A stretch of 64,000 bases of DNA, taken from an uncultured Bdellovibrionales bacterium. GTDB taxonomy: Bacteria > Bdellovibrionota > FAC87 > UBA2466. Location: contig CALCZU010000119.1 of assembly GCA_937903155.1 (NCBI GenBank), positions 18,111 through 82,110 on the forward strand. Direction: 5' to 3'. The position numbers were made by a program, and so were the translations under genes. Under the pieces are notes generated by a model, which did not search any database, was not told where the DNA came from, and worked only from the letters and a program-made list of their open reading frames with translations. This document shows positions 36,003 through 43,197 of this stretch, in pieces; within the stretch, counting starts at the first letter, position 1, and the number at the start of each line of letters is the position of its first letter.

Positions 36003-36299
36003 ATGGGCGGACATCAAATGTCGGTTGAAGAAGTAAAAAAGCACGTCAAAGGCTATTACATGGTCTTTGCTGCATTACTGGTTTTGACGGGTGTGACAGT
36101 CGCTGTCTCCTACCTGCACTTATCGGTCATGGGAGCCGTACTGGTCGCATTAGCAGTCGCTTCGACCAAGGGAAGTCTTGTCGCACTTTACTTCATGCAT
36201 TTAATCTCTGAAAAAGCGATTATTTACGCGACGCTGGCGCTCACAGCGATTTTATTGCTGTCTTTAATGATGATCTCTTTGTATCTGACCGTGTTCTAG
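36003..36299 (+). CDS. coxD: Cytochrome c oxidase subunit IV, prokaryotic type
   Basis: A 98-residue membrane protein with three helices; VEEVKKHVKGYYMVFAALLV and GSLVALYFMHLISEKAI fit the COX4-pro family that stabilises bacterial oxidases. The start 36003 has AGAGGAG 6-7 nt upstream. The last 30 nt belong to the first unit of a 41-bp tandem duplication (36270-36351). Confidence 0.9.
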   Translation: MGGHQMSVEEVKKHVKGYYMVFAALLVLTGVTVAVSYLHLSVMGAVLVALAVASTKGSLVALYFMHLISEKAIIYATLALTAILLLSLMMISLYLTVF

Positions 36300-36351
36300 G
36301 TCAGTTGAAGATGATATCCTTGTATTTGACCCTATTTGAGCTAAGTTGAAG
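36270..36351. repeat. Tandem 41-bp imperfect duplication at the coxD 3' end
   Basis: Unit 1 (36270-36310) covers the last codons of coxD and its stop. Unit 2 (36311-36351) directly abuts it and matches at 32 of 41 positions, both ending AGTTGAAG. Unit 2 lies just before the next start codon. Confidence 0.85.
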
Positions 36352-36353
36352 TT

Positions 36354-36560
36354 ATGAGTCTAAAAGCGTTTCATTTCGCCCTGATTTTTGTGAGCAGCCT
36401 TCTCATGGCTTACTTTGGCGTCTGGTGTTTTAGAGAATATTCCGACTCTCAAGAGACGGCGTATTTAGTTTCAAGCTTCGGCTCTTTTCTTTTGACGATA
36501 GGCCTCATCGTTTACTTGGGTTGGTTTGTCAGAAAGCTGAAAGATGTCTCATACCTCTAA
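36354..36560 (+). CDS. Small two-helix membrane protein in the cox operon
   Basis: A 68-residue product with two hydrophobic segments (FHFALIFVSSLLMAYFGVW and LTIGLIVYLGWFVRK). It begins 2 nt after the tandem duplication; GTTGAAG is a weak ribosome-binding site. It overlaps the next gene by 17 nt. It resembles the small accessory proteins found behind oxidase genes but has no recognisable motif. Confidence 0.7.
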   Translation: MSLKAFHFALIFVSSLLMAYFGVWCFREYSDSQETAYLVSSFGSFLLTIGLIVYLGWFVRKLKDVSYL

Positions 36561-36768
36561 GATTTTACTTCTCAGTCTATTTCTAAACGTCGCGGCCTAT
36601 GCGTGCCCAACGTGCATGGGAAATCCCAATCATCCTCTGACTAAAGCCACCAACGCAGGCGTTGAATTCCTAATGTACGTCATCGCAGCCGTCCTCTGCT
36701 GCTTCGCCGGACTTTTCCTTTTTTGGATGCGTCGGTCAAAGGCGCTAAGATCCGCTAATTTGAAGTAA
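36544..36768 (+). CDS. Small exported or membrane protein with CPTC motif
   Basis: The 74-residue product has an N-terminal signal-like segment, then ACPTCMGNPNHPLTKATNAG and a membrane helix (MYVIAAVLCCFAGLFLFWM) with a basic tail facing the cytoplasm. The CxxC beside a Met/His pair outside the membrane suggests copper or thiol chemistry in oxidase assembly; this is inference from context. It overlaps the upstream gene by 17 nt and the converging gene by 14 nt. Confidence 0.72.
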   Translation: MSHTSKILLLSLFLNVAAYACPTCMGNPNHPLTKATNAGVEFLMYVIAAVLCCFAGLFLFWMRRSKALRSANLK

Positions 36769-37081
36769 ACTGACACTGGTTCCAAACCACATGGCAGCCC
36801 TGGACAATGTCCCCGTAGTAATTGAAAACGGGAATTCTCCATGAGGCATGCTTATAGTTTAGATTTTCACACTCCATCGAATTGGAAATGTTGCACTCCA
36901 CGGTGACATCGAACTCATGTGATTTGCGATCCGGATCGCTAAAGAGATAGTACTTCAGAACCACAGGCCCCGTCCCATCGCATTTACTCAAGTTATAGGC
37001 TTTGCAAACGCAATTCCCGTCATAAGCAAAAGCTTGTGCACTTGAAACCGCCAGAACCATTGCAACCAAGAATCGAAACAT
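36755..37081 (-). CDS. Secreted cysteine-rich protein of unknown function
   Basis: 108 residues with a signal peptide (MFRFLVAMVLAVSSAQAFA) and a mature part with seven cysteines (DGNCVCKAYNLSKC, VECNISNSMEC, QGCHVVWNQC). GAGGA lies 5-6 nt upstream. Probably disulfide-stabilised in the periplasm or outside. No family recognised. Its 3' end overlaps the converging oxidase-operon gene. Confidence 0.74.
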   Translation of the reverse strand: MFRFLVAMVLAVSSAQAFAYDGNCVCKAYNLSKCDGTGPVVLKYYLFSDPDRKSHEFDVTVECNISNSMECENLNYKHASWRIPVFNYYGDIVQGCHVVWNQCQFTSN

Positions 37082-37207
37082 AGAGTCCTCCTCTGTTAAG
37101 TAACAAGGGATTGGAATGCAATAGGGATGCCTTTGCGAACAGCTCGGTCACAAAAATTAGAAATCGTGGAGCCTCTAATTCTAGAGAGGTTTTTTCGGAG
37201 GGCGTCG

Positions 37208-37239
37208 AAAAATGCCCACCTATATGAAATAGATGGGCA
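37208..37239 (-). terminator. Intrinsic terminator of the ricin-lectin gene
   Basis: On the minus strand an 11-bp stem with one G-U pair (TGCCCATCTAT / ATAGGTGGGCA, 37239-37213) around a 5-base loop is followed at once by TTTTT. It begins 31 nt past the stop of the lectin gene. Confidence 0.8.
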
Positions 37240-37269
37240 CCTAAGAACAATGATTGAACGTGCAGGAAT

Positions 37270-37788
37270 TTAATTCACTGGAACAAGCGTAAATGCTTGA
37301 TTGTCTTTTCCGTGGCAGGGGTACTGAATCAAAGACATAAAATTACTTTTGGCACTTTCAGGGATATCGAGACACTTGCCGCTGTGGCGCGCGCTTATCA
37401 AAAATGTTTCGCTCGTGTTCTGAGTGACCTTAAATTGTTGATTCGCGGAACCGTGACAATCCCATTGAATTAAACCGATCGCGGCTTGAGAGCTTCCTGT
37501 TACATCTAAACATTTTCCACTGACTTCAGAGACAATGGAATAGTAACCTTCGCCATTGGGTTTTAAAGTCCAGATTTGGTTAGCGCTTTTTTGTTTGTGG
37601 CAATCAAACTGAATGATGCCCGCTCCACCGGCTTTTGAAGCTGCCGAAACATCAAGGCATTTACCGCTGTGATGAGCGACGATTTGGAACTTGCAATCAC
37701 GAGAATCGGTTTCGCAATTTCCGAGCAAACTCGCAAAAGAATGCGCGCTCATAAATAAAACACTCACTAAAACGAATGCGTTTTTCAT
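37270..37788 (-). CDS. Secreted ricin-type beta-trefoil lectin
   Basis: A 172-residue exported protein whose mature part is one beta-trefoil of three repeats, each with a GKCLDV/I start and a QxW-like end: HSGKCLDVSAASKAGG...NQIWTL, SGKCLDVTGSSQ...NQQFKV and HSGKCLDIPESAK...NQAFTL. This is the RICIN/CBM13 fold that binds galactose- or xylose-containing glycans. Cysteine pairs CLD...DCH recur in each unit. GGAG lies 6-9 nt upstream of ATG. Lacking any catalytic domain, it is likely a free or surface lectin. Confidence 0.93.
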   Translation of the reverse strand: MKNAFVLVSVLFMSAHSFASLLGNCETDSRDCKFQIVAHHSGKCLDVSAASKAGGAGIIQFDCHKQKSANQIWTLKPNGEGYYSIVSEVSGKCLDVTGSSQAAIGLIQWDCHGSANQQFKVTQNTSETFLISARHSGKCLDIPESAKSNFMSLIQYPCHGKDNQAFTLVPVN

Positions 37789-37949
37789 TGGGATCTCCTT
37801 TTTTTGGGTATAAAAAATTATGCATTGATTTTAATCAATAGTCATGTCACAGCGGCTAAAAGAATTTCCGATGGGGGACCTTTTGGCTTCCCGGCTACTA
37901 CGATGATAATGTTCACTGCCAATAAGGATGAAAGCCGTCGCGTCGCATC

Positions 37950-39047
37950 CTACTTCAACTTCACACGATAAAGTTCTTTAGTCGCTTTCCCGGGAGTTTG
38001 GAGAGCGCCGATGAGAGTGTTTCCATTAGAATTCATCCACACATCGTTTTGAGTCAGCGGGAAATATTGAGAACCTGGGAAAATTTGTGCACGTTTCTGT
38101 TCATTAGGATAAATGAGAGTAAATCCATCGTTGGGCCCCCAGGCGGCGATGGCGGGATTGTGATGATTCATTACAAAAGACTCACGTTCGCCGAAATTAA
38201 AATAACGGCAACCTTTGTTGTCGGATTTATTGGTCCAGATGAGGTTTCTTTCAGGATCGGTTGTTCTCACTGCGAACATTTTTGAACCTGCGAATTGGGA
38301 GACGCTTTTGACTCTTCCGGGAATTTTATGCACGTAGGAATACGCAAGGCTGGGGACGCATTTAAAAATAGGAGCATTGATGTGAATGTTCCAAAGACGC
38401 AAAGTCGTTTCATTCTCGCCGGCATTTTGGGTTTCGTACAAAAAGACGTTCGGAAAGAAGTGGCCTTCTCCGAGTCTTACTGTTCCTTTAATTCCTTTCA
38501 AATCACAGGTATTCGAACTCCATTTGCCTTGGCTCCAGCTGTAAACCGTCAGATTTTGTTTTGCGGATTCTTTATCTCTCCAATTCACCACTTCGAAATA
38601 CACATCGTTGCCCAGCATTCGACGCCAGTATAAAGGCGTCACCGATGTGTTTTCTTCGAGATGTCCCAAGTATTTCCAACCCAACTGCGTATTGAATGTA
38701 TCAAACAGGAAATGGAATTTCTCGGTCATTAGATATCGACCTCGTGAATCTATCATCTTCGACAATGGCAGACCGGATGCGGTTAGAAATTTATTCTTTT
38801 GCGAATTGAGATCCATCTCGTAAACGACTTCGCGATCGTTTCGATAATAGAGAGCGCCTTTTTTCTCGGCGATATTGAAATCTTTAATCGAGCCTTCCGT
38901 CGGCATTGCTTGCGGCACCGGGAGTTCGGAAGAAATGTCACTCAAAGCTAAAGGACCCGGTCCTTCTCCAGGGCAAACGGCCATTTTAATCGGACTCGCA
39001 AATATAAGATTCGATGCTGCAATAAACCCGACGAAGGCGGTTCTCAT
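37950..39047 (-). CDS. Exported protein of duplicated cassette, copy 1
   Basis: The 365-residue product has a signal peptide (MRTAFVGFIAASNLIFA) followed by a beta-rich body with recurrent strands such as KDFNIAEKKGALYYRNDREV, GHFFPNVFLYETQ and DGFTLIYPNEQKR. It is clearly a paralogue of the protein at 40277-41365: shared landmarks include PTExxIKDF, GHxxPxxFLY, PGxVKxxxxFxG and xxxxLxYPxxxKR in the same order. A propeller-like fold is possible. Its ATG overlaps by 4 nt the stop of the regulator-like gene upstream. No family recognised. Confidence 0.75.
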   Translation of the reverse strand: MRTAFVGFIAASNLIFASPIKMAVCPGEGPGPLALSDISSELPVPQAMPTEGSIKDFNIAEKKGALYYRNDREVVYEMDLNSQKNKFLTASGLPLSKMIDSRGRYLMTEKFHFLFDTFNTQLGWKYLGHLEENTSVTPLYWRRMLGNDVYFEVVNWRDKESAKQNLTVYSWSQGKWSSNTCDLKGIKGTVRLGEGHFFPNVFLYETQNAGENETTLRLWNIHINAPIFKCVPSLAYSYVHKIPGRVKSVSQFAGSKMFAVRTTDPERNLIWTNKSDNKGCRYFNFGERESFVMNHHNPAIAAWGPNDGFTLIYPNEQKRAQIFPGSQYFPLTQNDVWMNSNGNTLIGALQTPGKATKELYRVKLK

Positions 39048-40150
39048 AAGATTTCCCCATTGTGAATTTTCACGTTCAAAACCATTCGATATCCATCGCT
39101 ATCTTTTTCAATGGCGTTTTCAGGAACGCCCAGTTTATCCATCTCTTTTCTAAAATGATGGATATGGTAATAGACCAACTTATTATCCGCTTCGCCTTGG
39201 TAATCGCGTTCGTACAAAGTTTTGATCAAAGTTTCTTTCGAGATCGTTTCTCTTTTGAAAAAGAGTTTTAGGAGTTTTGCTATCGCGCTTTTGCTTTCGA
39301 CTTCAATCTGTTTCCGTCTGTAACGCAGAACTAAGATATCTTCGCTCTCTTCGAATTCAAGATTTCCTACGGAATCGTTGTCCTTTAATTTCTTGTCTAA
39401 CTCTGCAATTTGGTCGAGGAGTGTTTTAAAGTTTTTCCCATCAAATTTTTCTTTAAGTCCGCGAGAAATATCTGCCGCTAATTCCATCTTCTCTTCTTTG
39501 ATGTAAAGCGAGGCGAGAATTATCCGGCAACTGAAATACGAATACCAATCGTCTTCCATCGAAACGTTTTTGATCACACCGTCTAAAATAGCATGGGCCT
39601 CTGAAAACTTACCCTCGTCTTTAAGAACCTTTGCTTGCCACACAAGCACCAAAGGTTTCAAGTAAACATCATCCGGTGTTTCCATCGAGTCAACGAGCTG
39701 ACGACAAGACGCCGTGTCTTCGTGGAAATCATAGTACCTTGCTAAGAACATCTTCGCTTTAATTCTTAAATCTTTGTTTTTAGAGCGAGCGATGACGGCT
39801 TCGAAAAGCTCTTTAGCGATTTTGAAATTGATAAAACTTCCGGTCGAGTAGATTACCCCCACCTGGAAACCAAACTCCGGCATTTGCGTAATTGAATACA
39901 AGCGCTCCAGTTCACTCAAATAAAATTTTAGCTCGTACTCTTTTCCCAACTCGAGCAAAGTTCGCGCGAACATTCCGATATATTCCACGTGTTCTTGTTC
40001 TGGCTTAAAAGGCAAACGATCAAAATATCGACGAAAAATGGCATACGCGTCAGCAAGCTTCCAGGCATAGAAATGCGCCTTGGCTTTTTCGAGATCTTTT
40101 CGAAAGCGGTCTTCAGCTCCCTGAAGAGGTGAAGGGATGATGGCACTCAG
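39044..40150 (-). CDS. Helical-repeat protein with C-terminal OmpR-like winged helix, copy 1; probable CTG start
   Basis: The protein (368 aa from the proposed start) has helical TPR-like repeats over residues about 20-280 and a C-terminal winged-helix resembling the OmpR/PhoB DNA-binding domain: ISKETLIKTLYERDYQG, KLVYYHIHHFRKEMDKLG, EKDSDGYRM. It is a paralogue of the 41362-42432 product. The first ATG/GTG/TTG in frame is TTG 40015, but the 34 codons before it encode RKDLEKAKAHFYAWK and RRYFDRLPF, which match the paralogue's N-terminus, so the true start lies upstream. CTG 40150, with GGGGGA 10 nt before it, is the only good near-cognate codon after the stop at 40169. Confidence 0.78.
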   Translation of the reverse strand: MSAIIPSPLQGAEDRFRKDLEKAKAHFYAWKLADAYAIFRRYFDRLPFKPEQEHVEYIGMFARTLLELGKEYELKFYLSELERLYSITQMPEFGFQVGVIYSTGSFINFKIAKELFEAVIARSKNKDLRIKAKMFLARYYDFHEDTASCRQLVDSMETPDDVYLKPLVLVWQAKVLKDEGKFSEAHAILDGVIKNVSMEDDWYSYFSCRIILASLYIKEEKMELAADISRGLKEKFDGKNFKTLLDQIAELDKKLKDNDSVGNLEFEESEDILVLRYRRKQIEVESKSAIAKLLKLFFKRETISKETLIKTLYERDYQGEADNKLVYYHIHHFRKEMDKLGVPENAIEKDSDGYRMVLNVKIHNGEIL

Positions 40151-40276
40151 TTGGATAAAATCCCCCTTTTATGAGTGGGGTTATTGAATATAAATCGATG
40201 ACAGGATCAGGAAAGTATTACGCGAGGGGACACGAATCTACACTGGTGTGGATCAGAGATGAGTGGTCAGGTCTAC

Positions 40277-41365
40277 TTATTGTACCTGATCTAACGCCAC
40301 TTTTAATAGGAGCCGTGCGTTTTCGTTCTCAGGCTTTGCTGCAACATATAAATTTCGCTTATCTGGAGTCATCCAGAGATTTTCAGACGCGAGGGGTCGG
40401 CTGACAAATTTTTGCAAAAGGTCGACGCTTTTTTCTTTCCCGGGATAAAAGAGGGTCACTCCTCCTCCGGATTTGGTCATCGCAACGACGTGAACATTGG
40501 GATTCGGGATCAAGACTTCAGACGCGGGAGCATCGAAAAAAGTACACTGATCTTTTGCGCTCCACAAAAATTTCTTCTTCGGGTGATCAAGTTCCATTAG
40601 CCAAGCGTTGGTATCAGGATTATCCAAATCCCCGAAATGGTGGAGCGCTTTGACGGATCCCGGCATATGTTTGTTGTAAAGACCCATGTCAGTGAGTTCA
40701 CAACGGTGGAGTTTACCAAAAATGAGTTTCTTTTCTTCAAGTCGCAGAGCGTACCGCTGAACTCTTACACCATCGGTCTTTTTCTCGGTCGTGTAGAGAA
40801 ACAGAAATGGATAAGTATGTCCTGTCGCAATATGCATTTCAACATTTGCTGGGAACGACAATTTACAGCCCATGAATTCTGAAGGGCCATTTAAAGTGTG
40901 AATCGCGTACTGAATATGTTTTGTCGAATCATCGTACGGCGAGAGCGAGAAAACCCTCGACCCACTCCAATACAAATCTTCTCCCCTTTGGCTTTTTGTT
41001 CCGACACGGTACCAGGAGTGGTTTCCCGTATTAAACGCATTTAAGTAGTTTTTTCCTAAAACAAACGAGTTCCAGGGATCTTGAATCCGCGACAGGGGTT
41101 CAAAAAATTGAATCACCGGAACCGGATCCAGGTTTTTTGATTTCCAAACGGTGTTCTGATCGTCTTTGTAGATCAGTTCATTATTACTGCGAACGAAAAA
41201 GTCTTTGATCAAATGCTCCGTGGGAATCACTGCTGTCGAAGACTGGAATTCTTTCGAGATATTGGCAAACGGCGTCCCACTATCGCCGCCGCCCTTGCAC
41301 TCCACGTCGGCGGATAAAGCTGAAGAGACGATTAAAATTGCGAAAAATATGGCACCCGATTTCAT
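40277..41365 (-). CDS. Exported protein of duplicated cassette, copy 2
   Basis: The 362-residue product has a signal peptide (MKSGAIFFAILIVSSALSA) and a beta-rich body homologous to the 37950-39047 protein (IPTEHLIKDF, GHTYPFLFLYTTEKKTDG, MPGSVKALHHFGD, GGVTLFYPGKEKS, NLWMTPDKRNLYVAAK). Identity is low, so the duplication is old. Start overlaps the upstream regulator-like stop by 4 nt, as in copy 1. A 6-bp dyad (TCAGGT/ACCTGA at 40267-40289) spans its stop codon. No family recognised. Confidence 0.75.
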   Translation of the reverse strand: MKSGAIFFAILIVSSALSADVECKGGGDSGTPFANISKEFQSSTAVIPTEHLIKDFFVRSNNELIYKDDQNTVWKSKNLDPVPVIQFFEPLSRIQDPWNSFVLGKNYLNAFNTGNHSWYRVGTKSQRGEDLYWSGSRVFSLSPYDDSTKHIQYAIHTLNGPSEFMGCKLSFPANVEMHIATGHTYPFLFLYTTEKKTDGVRVQRYALRLEEKKLIFGKLHRCELTDMGLYNKHMPGSVKALHHFGDLDNPDTNAWLMELDHPKKKFLWSAKDQCTFFDAPASEVLIPNPNVHVVAMTKSGGGVTLFYPGKEKSVDLLQKFVSRPLASENLWMTPDKRNLYVAAKPENENARLLLKVALDQVQ

Positions 41366-42432
41366 AACTGCTCCTGTAGAATGACTTGCGTTTTTAACTG
41401 ATAGCCTGCGTCTTTGCTTTCAACAACGGTTCTCGGCAATCCCACTTGATTCAAAATATCGCGGACTCCGTAGATATGATAATAGACAAGCTTATCGTCT
41501 TTTTCAGACTGATAGGCCCGATGATAGACCGCTTGGATAATCATTTCTTTGTCCACAAATCCATTTTTTAGCATGAGACTTAATATTTTTTCTGCCGCAT
41601 TTTTTTCTTCTAAGACGAACGAGCGTTGCCCACAACTGATCGTAGTTCTGTTATCTTCCACTTTCAAGTTGATTGGGCTTAAAGTCTGCGCGGACCACAA
41701 TCGAGACTCTTGACGTTCAAACTGCATCAAGCAGGTTTTGAGTGGTTTTTCATCCACCATTTTTTTTATCTCGTTTAACGCCTCTTCGGCTTTTTCCATC
41801 TCTTTCATATCGAGGTAGGTTCCGCAGAGATAAACTTTTAAATTAAAAAATGTGTACCAGTCTTTTTGAAAAGACGGATCCAGACTTAAGCGTTGGATCA
41901 ACTCGATCGCCTCGTTAAATTTTTTCTGAAAGCGCAATTTTTTAATCTGCCAAGTTTCCCAAAATCGTGCCAGCGCGGGATCGACAGGTTTTTCGATGTG
42001 GTTAATCAAGGTAATCATTTCATCGGCGGAATGATCGAATTTGTCGTAGAGATGTGCGAGCAAGAACTTTGCTTTCAATCGTAACGTTTCGTCTTCAGCG
42101 ACGCGAATAATTTCTTCAACTTCTTTGATTGCGTAGTTCGGTGGATACTTTCCAAGCTCGGTCATCGCATAGACCGTGTGGTAGCGAACAACAGGATCTT
42201 GATTTTTCTTTGCGATTTTTTCGAGCTCGAGTGCATAGAATTGCAGTTCGGATTCCTTACCTAACTCATAAAGGGTACGAACAAACATTCCAAAATACTC
42301 GCCGTGTTCGGGAACATATCGAAACGGCAAACTGTCATAAAATCGTTTCAGCAAAGGATAGACTTCAGACAAACGAAGGGAATCGTATAAAATCTTGGCG
42401 TTCTCCAAGTCCTTTAAGATTCGATGATTCAT
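41362..42432 (-). CDS. Helical-repeat protein with C-terminal OmpR-like winged helix, copy 2
   Basis: The 356-residue product has TPR-like helical repeats (AKILYDSLRLSEVYPLLKRF, YGMFVRT-like FGMFVRTLYELGKESELQFY, RLKAKFLLAHLYDKF) and a C-terminal winged helix (KEMIIQAVYHRAYQSEKDD, KLVYYHIYGVRDILNQVG, ESKDAGYQL). No signal peptide, so cytoplasmic. The architecture recalls SARP-type regulators with domain order reversed. It overlaps the exported-protein gene by 4 nt, strongly suggesting coupled synthesis. ATG 42432 has no clear Shine-Dalgarno. DNA binding is inferred from the fold. Confidence 0.78.
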   Translation of the reverse strand: MNHRILKDLENAKILYDSLRLSEVYPLLKRFYDSLPFRYVPEHGEYFGMFVRTLYELGKESELQFYALELEKIAKKNQDPVVRYHTVYAMTELGKYPPNYAIKEVEEIIRVAEDETLRLKAKFLLAHLYDKFDHSADEMITLINHIEKPVDPALARFWETWQIKKLRFQKKFNEAIELIQRLSLDPSFQKDWYTFFNLKVYLCGTYLDMKEMEKAEEALNEIKKMVDEKPLKTCLMQFERQESRLWSAQTLSPINLKVEDNRTTISCGQRSFVLEEKNAAEKILSLMLKNGFVDKEMIIQAVYHRAYQSEKDDKLVYYHIYGVRDILNQVGLPRTVVESKDAGYQLKTQVILQEQL

Positions 42433-42553
42433 TTTGATAGAAGGAGCTATTTAAAGCGTTAGTCTCTGAAGGAGATACTATCTAAGTTATCACAACAACT
42501 GAATCGGACAAAATGCACTAGGCCGTATTTCTGTTCCAATCGCAAAACGAACA

Positions 42554-42583
42554 TTCCGGCTTCGCTTTGCTACGCCGGACAAG
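42554..42583. repeat. Dispersed palindromic repeat, family 2, copy A
   Basis: A 30-base element whose ends pair (TTCCGGC / GCCGGAC) around GCTTTGCTAC. On the minus strand it reads CTTGTCCGGCGTAGC..., matching the copies at 63569-63600 and 63824-63853. It lies in the gap before the NosL-like gene. Confidence 0.75.
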
Positions 42584-42648
42584 GCCCTTCCGAGTTAATG
42601 CGGCGCGTGATTGACCCTGTTTTTGATTTCCCATAAGAATTAATAAAT

Positions 42649-43092
42649 ATGAAAATTTTCACTTCTCAGTTATTGCTCTTCGCATTTTTCTTTTCCTTAT
42701 TTTCCTTTGCGATTCCCACACAAGAAAGAATTTCGATTTTGAGATGTCCGATCTGTGGAACTGAAATTAAGCCAACTTCAAAAACTGTTTTTATGGGAGA
42801 GAATGACGGCGAAAAGGTTAAGTTTTGTTCTTTTGCCTGTGCCAGTAAATTTCATAAAAGGCACTTAACCTCAAACTTGTACGTCATGGACTATCTGACG
42901 GGCGAATTCATTCCCGCGAATACGGCGTCGTATCTTATTAAGAGTAGTAAAGTCGCGGCCCTTCTCAAAGAGGAAATGCCCCCTTATGTCATTGCCGTCA
43001 AAGATAAGTCCGTCGCCAAAGACCAACTCAAGCAATTCGACGATGGGGAGTACGTCGATGGGTATTTAAACGCGAAACAGTCCTTAGAATAA
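42649..43092 (+). CDS. NosL/YHS-like exported metal-binding protein
   Basis: 147 residues with a signal peptide (MKIFTSQLLLFAFFFSLFSFA). The mature part has CPICG followed after about 30 residues by FCSFACASKFHKRH, a TRASH/YHS-type cysteine arrangement, then NLYVMDYLTGEFIPANTASY, which matches the NosL family of copper-delivery lipoproteins. There is no lipobox. Likely binds Cu(I) in the periplasm; it may serve the cox operon 6 kb upstream (inference). No strong Shine-Dalgarno. Confidence 0.78.
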   Translation: MKIFTSQLLLFAFFFSLFSFAIPTQERISILRCPICGTEIKPTSKTVFMGENDGEKVKFCSFACASKFHKRHLTSNLYVMDYLTGEFIPANTASYLIKSSKVAALLKEEMPPYVIAVKDKSVAKDQLKQFDDGEYVDGYLNAKQSLE

Positions 43093-43197
43093 AGACTCGA
43101 TATCTTTCAATTATTCGAATGATTTGAGATTTAATTGATTTCCCCCTCTCAACCTTGTAAATCTTACCTTCTGTATAAAAATTATAGGGGGAAGACC

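Noticed and set aside
37172..37195. Plus-strand hairpin CCTCT/AGAGG followed by TTTTTT
   Set aside because: Only a 5-bp stem with no gene directly upstream on that strand; a terminator for the cox operon is possible but not supportable.
39928..40146. GTG-started 72-residue frame overlapping the cassette regulator
   Set aside because: It has a fair start but is out of frame with the part that aligns to the paralogue. It matters only if a frameshift joins it to the main frame.
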